NCBI GenBank assembly: GCA_029261795.1
Contig: JAJDAP010000095.1
Location: 83,295-147,294, forward strand
Direction: 5' to 3'
DNA from: Deltaproteobacteria bacterium
Lineage (GTDB): Bacteria; Myxococcota_A; UBA9160; UBA6930
DNA length: 64,000 nt
The position numbers and the translations under genes were made by a program. Of the stretch, positions 43,683-53,185 are shown one piece after another (position 1 is the stretch's first letter; the number at the start of each line of letters is the position of its first letter). Below the pieces are notes generated by a model. That model was not told where the DNA came from, searched no databases, and saw only the letters and a program-made list of their open reading frames with translations.

Positions 43683-45002
43683 ATGACTAACGCATCGACG
43701 TTAGAGAACATGTCACCGGAACTGTTGAGGGTAGTGGAACGAGCGCAGCAAGAACCCGAAGGACGGTTCCACTCACTGGCGCATCTCATCGATGTGCCGG
43801 CCTTGGAGCGAGCCTATCACCGCAGTCGTAAAGATGCGGCGGTGGGCGTGGATGGGGTCACGAAGGAGCAATACGGACAGGACCTGGAGCAAAATCTCCG
43901 GGACCTGCACGAACGGATGAAGGCGAAACGTTATCGCCATCAGCCAATCCGGCGTGTCCACATCCCGAAGGAAGGGGGAAAGACACGGCCGATTGGGATC
44001 TCGGCGTTCGAGGACAAGTTGGTCCAGGACGCCTTGCGCGAGGTGCTGGGAGCGATCTACGAGCAGGACTTCCTGGACTGCTCGTACGGCTTCCGGCCGA
44101 AGCGTAGTCCCCATGACGCCATCCGTACCCTCGACCGGATCGTTCACCGAGGCGAAGTGAGTTGGATCCTCGAGGCAGACATCGTGTCCTTCTTCGACAG
44201 CTTGGATCGCAAGAAGCTGAAGGAGATGCTCGAGGTTCGGGTTGCTGATGGGTCGCTGCTGCGGCTCATCGGGAAGTGCTTGCACGTGGGCGTGTTGGAC
44301 GGCGTGGAACTCTCCACGTTGGAAACTGGCACCGCCCAAGGGTCGGTGCTCTCGCCGTTGCTGGGGAACGTCTATCTGCACTACGTGCTCGACCTCTGGT
44401 TCGAGCAAGAGGTGAAGCCGCGGCTGCGGGGCAGGGCCACCCTGATCCGCTATGCCGATGACTTCATCATCGGCTTCGAGCAGGAGGACGATGCGCGGCG
44501 TGTGATGGAGGTTCTCGGCAAGCGGTTGGAGCGCTTCGGACTGACCCTGCATCCGGACAAGACGCGACTTCTTCCCTTCCGGCGTCCGCCGGCGGAGCAG
44601 AAGAGTGGCAAAGGTCCGGCGACTTTCGACTTTCTTGGGTTCACGTTCTACTGGGCGCGCTCCCGTAAAGGTCGTTGGGGAATGTTCTGCAAGACTCGCA
44701 GTGCGAGCCTGCGACGGGCAATCCGGTCCGTCTACGGTTGGTGTCGTCGCTATCGGCACCTTCCGGTTGCGGTTCAGCACAAAGCGCTCACGAGGCGTAT
44801 CCAGGGCCACTTCAACTACTTTGCGGTGAGCGGCAACTTCCGAAGTCTGCTGTTGGTCCTCGAACAAGCGAAGCGGTCCTGGTACAAGTGGCTCTGCCGT
44901 CGGAGTCAGCGCAAGCGCCTCACCTGGGAGCGGTTCGCGGATCTTCTCCGCGACTTCCCGCTCCCCTTGCCTCGGATCATGGTTCGGATCTGGGGCTCGT
45001 AG
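43683..45002 (+). CDS. ltrA: Group II intron reverse transcriptase/maturase
   Basis: A 439-residue intron-encoded protein that helps splicing and copies the intron into DNA. The reverse-transcriptase blocks include YRHQPIRRVHIPKEGGKTRP, EADIVSFFDSLD, GTAQGSVLSPLLGNVYLHYV and the catalytic YADD (about 257). The maturase X domain is seen in FDFLGFTFYWARSR and HFNYFAVSGNFRSL. It ends in RDFPLPLPRIMVRIW with no endonuclease domain. AGGAGG precedes ATG 43683. All catalytic residues are intact, so the intron may be mobile. Confidence 0.94.
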   Translation: MTNASTLENMSPELLRVVERAQQEPEGRFHSLAHLIDVPALERAYHRSRKDAAVGVDGVTKEQYGQDLEQNLRDLHERMKAKRYRHQPIRRVHIPKEGGKTRPIGISAFEDKLVQDALREVLGAIYEQDFLDCSYGFRPKRSPHDAIRTLDRIVHRGEVSWILEADIVSFFDSLDRKKLKEMLEVRVADGSLLRLIGKCLHVGVLDGVELSTLETGTAQGSVLSPLLGNVYLHYVLDLWFEQEVKPRLRGRATLIRYADDFIIGFEQEDDARRVMEVLGKRLERFGLTLHPDKTRLLPFRRPPAEQKSGKGPATFDFLGFTFYWARSRKGRWGMFCKTRSASLRRAIRSVYGWCRRYRHLPVAVQHKALTRRIQGHFNYFAVSGNFRSLLLVLEQAKRSWYKWLCRRSQRKRLTWERFADLLRDFPLPLPRIMVRIWGS

Positions 45003-45024
45003 CCACGAGCCGCATCAGCGGAGG

Positions 45025-45058
45025 AGCCGGATGGTGGAAATCTCCTTGTCCGGATCTG
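45025..45058 (+). ncRNA. Group II intron domain V
   Basis: A 34-nt hairpin starting GAGCCGGATG with the catalytic AGC triad at 45026-45028, a GAAA tetraloop region (GTGGAAATCTCC) and closing strand TCCGGATCT. The position opposite the triad G reads A rather than the common U. Domain VI follows with a candidate bulged adenosine in CTACTC. Confidence 0.85.
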
Positions 45059-45101
45059 GAGAGGGCTCGGGGTGGGCGACTGCCCCGGGCTACTCGACAG
45101 G

Positions 45102-46295
45102 CTATGCCGGAAGTTCGATCCCGTAGAGTGCCGCAGCGTTGTCCTGCAGGATCTTGCGGCGGGTCGTCTCGCTCCAGTCCGCGGTGACGTCCGCCAGATG
45201 ATCCTGCACGCCGGGGTAGAGGCACGTCGGGTGAGGAAAATCGGTTTCGAATAGCAGGTTGTCTTCGCCGATCTGGCGGACGAGGTCCTTGGGGCCCGTG
45301 CGCTCGAACCAGAAGCATCCGTATATCTGGCGGCGGAAGTAGTCGGAAGGCTTCATCGGAAGTGCGAGTTCGGCTTGCGAATTGGTTTCGGACCACTCGT
45401 AATCGAGCGTCTCGAGCATGAACGGGATCCATCCGATGCCGCTCTCGACCGAGACCACCTTCACCTTCGGGAAACGTTCGAGCACGCCGCTGTAGATCAG
45501 GTTGCCGAGCACCCGGGCGTTTTCCATGAAGAGGCTCGTGGAGCCGAGTGCGAGCCGCCGGCTCATGCCCATGGAGGGCCAGGACGCGCGCCCGAACATG
45601 TTGAACGAGGTCTGGCTCGCCCCGATGTGGAAGTTCACGGGGATTTCGCGGTCGTTGCAGATCTCCCAGAACGGGGACCACGCGTCGTCGCCCAGGTCGG
45701 GCATGCCGATCGAGTCCGGATCGCTGCACATGACGATCCCGCGAAGACCTAGCTCCGCGGACCGTTCGATCTCCTTCACGCAATCGGCGATGTTCCACCA
45801 AGGCATCAGGGCCATCGGTAGGATCCGGTCGCCCGAATCGCGTTGGAACTCGGCCATGGCGTCGTTGTAGACGGCGGCGCATTGAAGCCGAAGGTCATCG
45901 TCCTCGACCTTGAGGAAGTTCTGGTTCCCGAAGCCCGCGAGGTTCGGATAGATGATCTGGGCATGGATCCCGTGTTCGTCCAGCACCTTGACGCGCGCCT
46001 TCATGTCGTAGCTCGCCGGGTGCACGTCCTCATGGGTCCAACGGAAGAACTCGATGCCTTGGGATTTCTCGCCATTCTTCGCGATGACACTCGACGCGGA
46101 GACGCCGCCCATCACGATGTCCTCGCCCACCACCCAACGGCGTTCGCCATCGATCTCCTTCACACGCGGAAGTCGATCGCGGTACGCGGCCGGCGCCCGC
46201 GACGTCCATAGATCCACGGGCTCGGTGATGTGCGCGTCGGTATCGATGATTCGCAGGGAGGCGAGCGAAGCGCGAACGTCGGCAGGCTGGGACAT
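45102..46295 (-). CDS. Amidohydrolase family protein (ACMSD-like)
   Basis: A 397-residue metal-dependent TIM-barrel hydrolase or decarboxylase. Landmarks are RIIDTDAHITEP (the D-x-H metal motif), IPVNFHIGAS (metal His), VSVESGIGWIPFMLE and LLFETDFPHPTCLYPG (catalytic Asp). This group is common in aromatic or ketone degradation clusters. ATG 46295 (MSQPADVR) is chosen, with AAGGAAG upstream. The intron lies directly downstream of its stop. The substrate is unknown. Confidence 0.88.
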   Translation of the reverse strand: MSQPADVRASLASLRIIDTDAHITEPVDLWTSRAPAAYRDRLPRVKEIDGERRWVVGEDIVMGGVSASSVIAKNGEKSQGIEFFRWTHEDVHPASYDMKARVKVLDEHGIHAQIIYPNLAGFGNQNFLKVEDDDLRLQCAAVYNDAMAEFQRDSGDRILPMALMPWWNIADCVKEIERSAELGLRGIVMCSDPDSIGMPDLGDDAWSPFWEICNDREIPVNFHIGASQTSFNMFGRASWPSMGMSRRLALGSTSLFMENARVLGNLIYSGVLERFPKVKVVSVESGIGWIPFMLETLDYEWSETNSQAELALPMKPSDYFRRQIYGCFWFERTGPKDLVRQIGEDNLLFETDFPHPTCLYPGVQDHLADVTADWSETTRRKILQDNAAALYGIELPA

Positions 46296-46571
46296 GGGGT
46301 CTTCCTTCAAGGGGCAGCCGGTTGTCGTCGGAGCCGCATCGCAAGGTTGAGGGCCTACGATAGGATACGGCGAGCCGAAATTCTCCGTAGATCGTCGAGC
46401 TGCAGGAATGCCCGCGGCATAACGAGCAGAGGGGCGGGTTGAACCAACCCGGGTTCTCCGAAGTCTCCGGGAAAACCGGGGCGGTTCAGGCTGTCGTGTG
46501 AGCGAGGGGTCACTCTACGAGCCCGCGAGTTTTCCTCTCGTCGTTAGGGTCGACCAACAGTCCTCGAGTTC
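46296..46571. other. Intergenic region with a short interspersed repeat
   Basis: No gene is seen. Positions 46385-46426 resemble 19144-19185: CCG.AGATC, five bases, GCTGCAG, six bases, then the identical 15-mer CCGCGGCATAACGAG, about 33 of 42 bases equal without gaps. On the minus strand both read LVMPR.FLQ..DLR. Whether it is a repeat or a shared lost coding start is unclear. Confidence 0.45.
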
Positions 46572-49500
46572 TCAAGTCTCCAGAAGCCAATCCACCAGCC
46601 CGTGACACTCGTCTGTCGTCATGGCGCCCGCGCGAATGTCGTCCGCGACCGCGTCGAGCGCGCGGGTTCGGATATTCAACGTGTCCAACCGTTCGCGTCG
46701 GTCGAGAAATCCGTCTTCCTCGAGGTAGGCGGCGAGTTTCCTCTCGTTCTCGTGGCGGAAGCGCTTGGTGCGTTCGTCCTCACCTCGCTCGAGGACCTCG
46801 ATGAGTGCCCGAGCGTCGCCGCCATGGTCTGAAGCGATCGAGGTCAGCTTGTCCAGGAAGGGAGGGGTGACACCTTCGGCCACCTCCAGCACGCCCCTGT
46901 CGACCCGCCGACCACGGCCGATCGATCGGGAGTCGAAGACAGAACGTGCGAGACGCACTCGGGTGGAGATCCGGTTCCGGAGTTCTCGAGCGATGAGGCC
47001 ACTTGCACGGCCTGTGGCCGAGAAGGAGACCCAGGGGCCGACCGCATCGATGCGGGTGGTGTCCATGACTTTGTGGAGCGCGGGTAGGTCATCGTTCAAG
47101 AGGTGGAAGAGATGCAACGATTCGACCGGTGCTGCGAAATTGATAGGCGGTACCCGCAGCAAGTGCGCGTACTCGGCGCGATCCTTTCCATCGGGTGGCG
47201 GAAGAACTGGCGTTGTGGGCGGGGCAAAGGTCGTCGGGTCGATGGCCGCCTGCTCGATTTCGCGGATCGCACTGAGATCGATGATCTTCGGTGGGCCCTG
47301 GGTGCTGGCGGTTCCGAGTGCACTCCAATGCGCAGCATCCGCAGGATTCGCGGTGAGATAGAAAATCTGTCGTCCGTCTGAGGCGAGGATCTTGAGGCTG
47401 TCAGCGACCGCCGCGAACCGCTCGGGGTCGGCCGTGCTGAGCACCTCGTCGAGCATCAGAGGTAGCTGGAGGTCGCCCTCTGCATGGAGCGCAAAGGCGA
47501 GGCGCACCGCAAGAATCAGTTGGATGCGGGTGCCGTCGGAGAGTTGCGAAAGGGCGAGCCCTACTCTTGTCTTCGTGTCGAGGGCGCGAAACTCTTCGCC
47601 ATCCGTTCTCGGTTCTACCAGCTCGTATTGGTTGCGGGTGAACGCCGAGAAGTACGCCATTGCGCGGTTCAGGACTGCCGGTCGGCTCGCCTGGTCGTGC
47701 TCGGCTTCGACCTGGCCCAGTAGAAAACAGCCAGCTGCAGCGTGAACGGCCCGATCGCGAGATTCTTCGAGTGCGTACCGCGCGCTCTCGCGGGCTTCGA
47801 TCGCCTCCGTCAGTTCGGTGCCCTCGCGTGCTTCGCGCACTCGGTCCTCGATCGCCTCGATCTTCCGGACGATGTCCTCGAGGCTATTGGCCGCAATCTC
47901 GGCACCGTCATGGAGCTGCTGGGCCTCCTCCTCTGAGAGTGACAGCGACTCGCCTGCTCCCTGGAGCTGCGCTTCGAGGTTTCGGATCTCGACTTGCTGG
48001 TCATTGCGTTCCCGTGTGAGTCGCGACCATTCCGGGTGCAGCGCAAGGTTCTTCTCGAAGTCCTCGCGGCGGCCATGCGCGAGCTGGAGTTTCGCGTAGA
48101 GGTCTCGAATGCGCTGTTCGGATTTCGAGCGGCGGTTGCGTGCGAGCCCAATCGCAGTTTCTGCCGCGGAGATCCCTGTTTGGGCGCTCACTAGCGTGCC
48201 TCGCCTATCTGTGAGGTCTTGGATGTTCGCCTCGAGAGCGGCGGCATCCGAGGCGGTCTCGTAACCGAACGCAGCCAGGAACTGGTTGCCCTGTTCCAGC
48301 GTCGCGTTGAGATTCCCTTCCAGTTCGGCCACTGCGGTCTCGGCGCCGGAGACTCGGTCAGCCGCAGCGCGGAAGGTGGCCAGGCGCCGCGCGAGTACGG
48401 TACGCGCAAGGTCAGAGGTCGCGTCGATCCCTAGCTTTGCGACGAGCTGCTGGTGTTCCGTCTCGAGCTCCTGAACTTCGTCGTCCAGATCTTTCTTGGT
48501 CTTCTCGAGTGGGATGGCGAGCGCGTGACGTTCTCGGTTGATCTCCAACTTGGCGCTCTCGCGCTCGAGTTCGGCGAGCAGGCCCAGTATTTCGCTCCGC
48601 GCCCAGTTTGCCGGCTGTCGTAGGTCCCGTTCTTCGATCTTCTTCCGGATGCCTGCGCGCTCGTTGACGCCGGGCCCGAGGAGGCCAAGCAGAGCCGGGA
48701 CGCCTAGCGCGACGCCCGCGATGGCTAGAAGGACACAGAGCCAGGGCGGCGAGCCTTGAAGGGCGAGGCCCAACGCAACGGCCGCCAGGGCGACACCGCA
48801 GAGCGCCCCCCAGACCGCCCGCGTTGGGATACCGGTCTCGCCGGCGGCGAGCCAATCGCGCAGCAGGGTGGCACCCTGTGAGAGTTCGGCTCCTCCCTTG
48901 ATCTCGGTCCCTCCGCCAAGCGTCGCCAACTGCACTTCGGTGCCGCGGAGTTCTGCTCGGCGCCGTACCAACTTTTCCACGAGCGTTTCCCACCCGTCTA
49001 GATCCTTGGTCGCAACCGGCGACATGTTCACGCCAGAAGCCTGGCCACGAAGGTCCTTCTCGGTGCTTTCGCGTTCGGCTGTGGCCTTGGCCGCGTCGCT
49101 CCGGCCCTCGGTGAGCGCGTTCTCCGTATGCCGCAATCCGCTCGAGCGGGTTCGCCAGGCGTTCAGATCGATCTCATTCAACGTCTTCCCGACGAGGCCG
49201 GTGGCCTCCTCGGTTTTCTTCCACGTTGCAAGCTCTTCTTCGAGTTTCTGGACCTCGCCACGGGCGGTTTCGAGGTCCGACTCGAGATCCTCGAGGCGTG
49301 CGTTTTCGTCGCCTTGATAGTGCTCGAGTTCAGCAGGCAGAACGCCTAGTTGCGCTTCTATTGCCCCAAAGGCCACGCGTGCACCGGCGAGGCGGATCGC
49401 AAGCTCCAGTCGCGGTAGGCGCCGTCGCGCGGTATCGGATTCCTCCTTCTGGAGATAGAAGTCTTCGAGTTTCTCTTCGTCAGCAAAGAGGACTCCGAAC

Positions 49501-50012
49501 TCATTCTCGATGTCCTGACATCTTTTCTGTGCATCGCTCCACGCTTTGATCTCACCCGTGCGGCGGGCCCGGGTCGGGAATCGATCCTTGCGAACTGCGT
49601 CCGGGTCATAGCCACCGGCCATCTCGCGGCGGATTTCCTTTGCGAGGGTCGCATCGGTTTCGCGCTCGGTCTGCATCAGATCGCGTACGCCGAGCGTGTA
49701 ACATCGAGCGAGGTGCTGGTCCGGGACTAGCAGCGGTTGGATGTCTCGCCCGCCACGCTGCCACGACACTTTGGCGCCTGTGAGGACAGCGTGCAGGTCC
49801 GAATCTCCTGCATCCTCCCAGACCGTTTCTATTTCGAGTCCTACGTTGCGATCGAGCCCTGGCCACAGCACCGATCGCATGGCGCGGCAGAGGGAGGTTT
49901 TGCCCGAGCCGTTCGGCCCGACAATGACGTTGATTCCGGGAGCGAGGTCGCCGAGCGAGAAGGGCGGCTCGATGCCGGGTACGCGGCGGAGACGGATGTG
50001 CTGGAGCTTCAT
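46572..50012 (-). CDS. YhaN-like (SbcC/Rad50-type) AAA ATPase with C-terminal extension
   Basis: A 1146-residue SMC-like ATPase that probably works with the YhaO-like phosphoesterase on DNA ends. Walker A is GPNGSGKTSLCRAM (about 33-46). Long coiled coils flank a central hydrophobic pair of helices (about 400-450, VWGALCGVALAAVALGLAL), which is characteristic of YhaN. The signature LSQLSDGTRIQL and Walker B PLMLDEVLSTAD lie at about 830-870. The last ~200 residues (after IIDLSAIREIE) form a globular extension that I cannot assign. ATG overlaps the YhaO stop (ATGA). Confidence 0.85.
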   Translation of the reverse strand: MKLQHIRLRRVPGIEPPFSLGDLAPGINVIVGPNGSGKTSLCRAMRSVLWPGLDRNVGLEIETVWEDAGDSDLHAVLTGAKVSWQRGGRDIQPLLVPDQHLARCYTLGVRDLMQTERETDATLAKEIRREMAGGYDPDAVRKDRFPTRARRTGEIKAWSDAQKRCQDIENEFGVLFADEEKLEDFYLQKEESDTARRRLPRLELAIRLAGARVAFGAIEAQLGVLPAELEHYQGDENARLEDLESDLETARGEVQKLEEELATWKKTEEATGLVGKTLNEIDLNAWRTRSSGLRHTENALTEGRSDAAKATAERESTEKDLRGQASGVNMSPVATKDLDGWETLVEKLVRRRAELRGTEVQLATLGGGTEIKGGAELSQGATLLRDWLAAGETGIPTRAVWGALCGVALAAVALGLALQGSPPWLCVLLAIAGVALGVPALLGLLGPGVNERAGIRKKIEERDLRQPANWARSEILGLLAELERESAKLEINRERHALAIPLEKTKKDLDDEVQELETEHQQLVAKLGIDATSDLARTVLARRLATFRAAADRVSGAETAVAELEGNLNATLEQGNQFLAAFGYETASDAAALEANIQDLTDRRGTLVSAQTGISAAETAIGLARNRRSKSEQRIRDLYAKLQLAHGRREDFEKNLALHPEWSRLTRERNDQQVEIRNLEAQLQGAGESLSLSEEEAQQLHDGAEIAANSLEDIVRKIEAIEDRVREAREGTELTEAIEARESARYALEESRDRAVHAAAGCFLLGQVEAEHDQASRPAVLNRAMAYFSAFTRNQYELVEPRTDGEEFRALDTKTRVGLALSQLSDGTRIQLILAVRLAFALHAEGDLQLPLMLDEVLSTADPERFAAVADSLKILASDGRQIFYLTANPADAAHWSALGTASTQGPPKIIDLSAIREIEQAAIDPTTFAPPTTPVLPPPDGKDRAEYAHLLRVPPINFAAPVESLHLFHLLNDDLPALHKVMDTTRIDAVGPWVSFSATGRASGLIARELRNRISTRVRLARSVFDSRSIGRGRRVDRGVLEVAEGVTPPFLDKLTSIASDHGGDARALIEVLERGEDERTKRFRHENERKLAAYLEEDGFLDRRERLDTLNIRTRALDAVADDIRAGAMTTDECHGLVDWLLET

Positions 50013-51310
50013 GGACTCGTCTCCACGGATCGCTTCTGTTCGAGTAAAGCGTCGAGCGCTTCATAGCCGGCGCGAAGCAGCGACTCCCTGACGTCGATAT
50101 CGGAAGCCTCGAGGTCACCCGGCAGAGCGCGCGCCGACGCATTCGCCAGCTCAGAACTGGCGGCATCGATCAACGCCCGCGCATCTAGCTGGTTTTCTTC
50201 GAGCGCGACCAGCTTGCGAGCGAGAAGCCCGGGCGGATCGCTGGAGCGAGCGAGTTCCTTGAGATCGACTGTAGGGAGGGTCTGGTCGATGATCTTGTTG
50301 ATGAAGTAGTGGACGTCATCGCGCACGCGGATTTCCGCTTTCAGGGCTTCGAAATCGACGCCCCGCATCGCCTCGGTAAAGCTCGATCGCCCTGTCATAT
50401 GCATGCGGCAGCCCACCGCACGAACGTGCCCCAGGTCCGGGCGGATTCGCTCGCGGATCGTCTCGATGGCGGCATCCATCAGCGTCGCCAGGGCATCCGC
50501 CGGGGCTGCTTCCTGGTCTTGGGTGATTGCGCTGGTATCCGCTTCGAGAGCTTCCCAACGAAGGGGGGCGATCTTCACTTGTTCAACACCCTGGATTCCG
50601 CCGGACCCGACACTTACGTGCCAGGGTCCGTGTAGCCCAGGTTCGCCGGCATCCAGACCCACAAGTGAGCCGAGGTATCCGATCGGACGCGTGACGTCGA
50701 GGTCGTCGGGCCCGTGGATGTGTCCAAGGAACCAGGCATCCACCTGGGCCGCTTCGAGCTCGCTACGGCGCAGCGGTGCGTAAACGCTGGTCGCTGCGCC
50801 GAGATCACCGTGAAGCACACCAAGGGTTGGGATTCCTGGACGGCGTTCAAGGTCGAAGCTCCCAAGCGGGCTGTCGGGCACCTGGACCCTCGGAAAGGAC
50901 CAGCCGACGAGATCGACAATCTCACCAGATTTCCCGGTGATTTCCTGGCGCTCCCAGCGGCCGCCGCGTCCGAGTAGGGCGAACGCTTCGATACGGTCGG
51001 CGAGGCGGGGCAGGGCCTTTACGTCGTGGTTGCCGGCGACGCCGAGCACAGAGATGCCTGATTCTGCGAGCTGGCTTACGCCACTCTCGAGCGGGCCATA
51101 GGCTTCGAACCGATCGTCGAGACTCTCGACCACGTCACCAGCCAATACGACCGCATCCATGCCGTTTTCCGTCGCCCACTCGACGGTATTCCGCCATGCC
51201 ACCACCGGAGAGAGGTCGGCCGACGACAGGCCGAAATCGCTCAGTTGTTCAGGCAGCCGGCTCGGGCGCCGGCCCAGGTGAATGTCGCCTACAAATAGAA
51301 GTTCAATCAA
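50009..51310 (-). CDS. YhaO-like (SbcD/Mre11-type) metallophosphoesterase
   Basis: A 433-residue predicted nuclease subunit. Metal motifs are LFVGDIHLGRRP, VVLAGDVVES, VLGVAGNHDVKAL, GVLHGDLGA and FLGHIHGPDD. TTG 51310 is chosen because AGGAG lies eight bases upstream and the phosphoesterase fold begins at once; the open frame continues to 51595 without similarity. The C-terminal half is helical and may bind the ATPase coiled coil. It is co-translated with the YhaN-like gene. Confidence 0.85.
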   Translation of the reverse strand: MIELLFVGDIHLGRRPSRLPEQLSDFGLSSADLSPVVAWRNTVEWATENGMDAVVLAGDVVESLDDRFEAYGPLESGVSQLAESGISVLGVAGNHDVKALPRLADRIEAFALLGRGGRWERQEITGKSGEIVDLVGWSFPRVQVPDSPLGSFDLERRPGIPTLGVLHGDLGAATSVYAPLRRSELEAAQVDAWFLGHIHGPDDLDVTRPIGYLGSLVGLDAGEPGLHGPWHVSVGSGGIQGVEQVKIAPLRWEALEADTSAITQDQEAAPADALATLMDAAIETIRERIRPDLGHVRAVGCRMHMTGRSSFTEAMRGVDFEALKAEIRVRDDVHYFINKIIDQTLPTVDLKELARSSDPPGLLARKLVALEENQLDARALIDAASSELANASARALPGDLEASDIDVRESLLRAGYEALDALLEQKRSVETSP

Positions 51311-51496
51311 GTCCGACGCTCCTCGCACTACTCTAGCCCGCCCCGCATCCTCGGCGATCGCCGGCTGCGCAACGACGTGGCGCAGCATCGCGTGGATGTC
51401 CCAGTGCGCGCGCTCGAGCGGGCTGTCGACACGGAGCGGCCTAACGCGAGGTCTCGGGTAGGCTCTCGATCGACAGACCGAGGAGGGTTGTGATTG

Positions 51497-53146
51497 ATGG
51501 AGCGCAATTGGATCGGATTCGGGACGGCTGCGACGCTCGTCGGCCTGATCGCCGTCGGCATGCCCACGACCTCGACCGCGCACGAGGGTGCGCACGAACC
51601 GTCATCTACGCTCCCATCTCATGACGCCGCCCTCGGCTCGATCGATTTCCCCACCTCCGGCAGTCCCGAAGCGCAAGCCGCCTTCGTTCGCGGCGTCCTC
51701 TACCTCCATAGCTTCGAGTACGCGCCCGCAGCCGTCGCATTTCGGCAGGCGCAGACGATCGAACCCGATTTCGCCATGGGCTATTGGGGGGAAGCGATGA
51801 CGCAAAATCATTCGCTGTGGCGAGTCCAGCATCTGGAAGAGGCGCAGGCGGCTCTGAAGCGATTGGGCAAGACGCAAGACCAGCGCGCAAAGAAGGCACC
51901 GACACAGCGCGAGAAGGACTATCTCCGCGCGGTCGAAGTCCTGTTCGCGATGACGGACGAGACGCGAGGCCTCGAGAAGCTCGAACGCGATGTGCACTAT
52001 CGAAATGAGATGAAGCGTCTACACGAAGCGTACCCGGACGATCTGGAGGCGAGGGCCTTCTATGGTCTCTCCATCCTGGGCGTCGGGAGCGCCAATCGGG
52101 AATACGCCAGCTACATGAAGGCGGCGGCCGTGGTGACGCCGGTGTGGGATGCGAACCATTCGCATCCGGGCGCCGCGCACTATCTCATTCATTCCTACGA
52201 CGATCCGGTTCATGCCATCCTGGGTCTGCCGATGGCGCGCGCCTACGAGAAGGTTGCGGTCGGTGCAGCCCATGCGCAGCACATGACCTCGCATATCTAC
52301 GTCGCCCTCGGCATGTGGAAGGAAATGACCGCGGCCAACGTGACCGCGCTGCGCGTCGAATCTGCGAAGGTCGTCGGCGAAGGTTCACGGAGTCGCGAGG
52401 CCTCGCATCATCGCTACTGGCTCCATTACGGCCGTCTCCAGCAGGGCGAGCTCGCAGTGGCGGAAGAGATACTCGCCGGGGCGCGAGAGCGCGTCGCCAG
52501 CGATCCTTTACCCCGCGAGCCCTCATACTACGGAGCGATGTACGCACGGCATGTCATCGATACCGAGTCATGGAGTACGGCCGACGAGTGGCTCGCTCCC
52601 GAGGGTCTCGAAATGGACATCCCCCACTACACCTTCGCACGCGCCTATGCGGCGGCGAAGCGGGGCGACGTCGATCAGGCGCGCGCGCTTCTGGCTCAGC
52701 TTCGGATGGGCGGTGCGGGCAATCCGGAGATCATCCTGGCGCAAGCGGAAGTGGACATCCTGAAGCTGGAGGTCGAAGTCGTGATCGCACTGGCGGAAGG
52801 AAGACGCGAAGCGGCGCTGGAACTCGCGCAGCAGGCGGCCAGGCTCCAAGCCGACCTGCCGTTTCGCTACGGACCGCCCCGGATCTCGAAGCCCGCGGGC
52901 GAACTCCTCGCTGATGTCTATCTGGAGCTGGGAAACGACAAAGAGGCCGTCCTCGCCTATCAAGATGAGCTCAGCCGCAGCCAGTCGAGGGCCAATTCCC
53001 TGCTCGGGTTGGCGCGAGCCAGCGCGAGTGCCGGGGATCAGGCGACATCGATCGAGGCGTACCGGGCCCTCGCGCAGGTCTGGGAGCGCGCGGATGCGAG
53101 CGTTCCGGCCCTGGTCGAAGTCCGAGAACGACTCGGGGCGCGATAA
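51497..53146 (+). CDS. Exported TPR-repeat protein
   Basis: A 549-residue exported protein. The signal peptide WIGFGTAATLVGLIAVGMPT precedes TSTAHEGAH. Several tetratricopeptide-like helix pairs follow (YLHSFEYAPAAVAFRQAQ, then TIEPDFAMGYWGEAMTQNHS). Conserved motifs HPGAAHYLIHSYDDP and HAQHMTSHIYVALGMW are typical of a large uncharacterised TPR family. AGGAGG lies ten bases before ATG 51497. It is divergent from yhaO, and its role is unknown. Confidence 0.75.
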   Translation: MERNWIGFGTAATLVGLIAVGMPTTSTAHEGAHEPSSTLPSHDAALGSIDFPTSGSPEAQAAFVRGVLYLHSFEYAPAAVAFRQAQTIEPDFAMGYWGEAMTQNHSLWRVQHLEEAQAALKRLGKTQDQRAKKAPTQREKDYLRAVEVLFAMTDETRGLEKLERDVHYRNEMKRLHEAYPDDLEARAFYGLSILGVGSANREYASYMKAAAVVTPVWDANHSHPGAAHYLIHSYDDPVHAILGLPMARAYEKVAVGAAHAQHMTSHIYVALGMWKEMTAANVTALRVESAKVVGEGSRSREASHHRYWLHYGRLQQGELAVAEEILAGARERVASDPLPREPSYYGAMYARHVIDTESWSTADEWLAPEGLEMDIPHYTFARAYAAAKRGDVDQARALLAQLRMGGAGNPEIILAQAEVDILKLEVEVVIALAEGRREAALELAQQAARLQADLPFRYGPPRISKPAGELLADVYLELGNDKEAVLAYQDELSRSQSRANSLLGLARASASAGDQATSIEAYRALAQVWERADASVPALVEVRERLGAR

Positions 53147-53185
53147 GCTGCTTCGTCGCGCGGTCCTATCGGGACCGGAGCCGAA

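Larger units (their letters stand above)
43039..45098 (+). mobile_element. Group II intron, complete
   Basis: A 2060-bp retroelement. The 5' end GTGCGACC fits the GUGYG consensus. About 640 bp of structured RNA (domains I-IV) precedes the reverse-transcriptase gene. A 34-nt domain V (45025-45058), a domain VI and the 3' end CTACTCGAC follow. It lies in antisense orientation between two minus-strand genes, ending four bases from the amidohydrolase stop codon. No HNH endonuclease domain is present. Boundaries are inferred from consensus ends, not from an intron-less allele. Confidence 0.88.

Noticed and set aside
43683..45002. Reverse transcriptase as a retron or defence RT (DRT)
   Set aside because: The intron RNA ends, domain V and the maturase domain are all present, so it is a group II intron protein.
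46436..46480. GGTTCAACCCG shared with 40300-40310
   Set aside because: Only 11 bp are identical and the flanks differ, so chance or small hairpins explain it.
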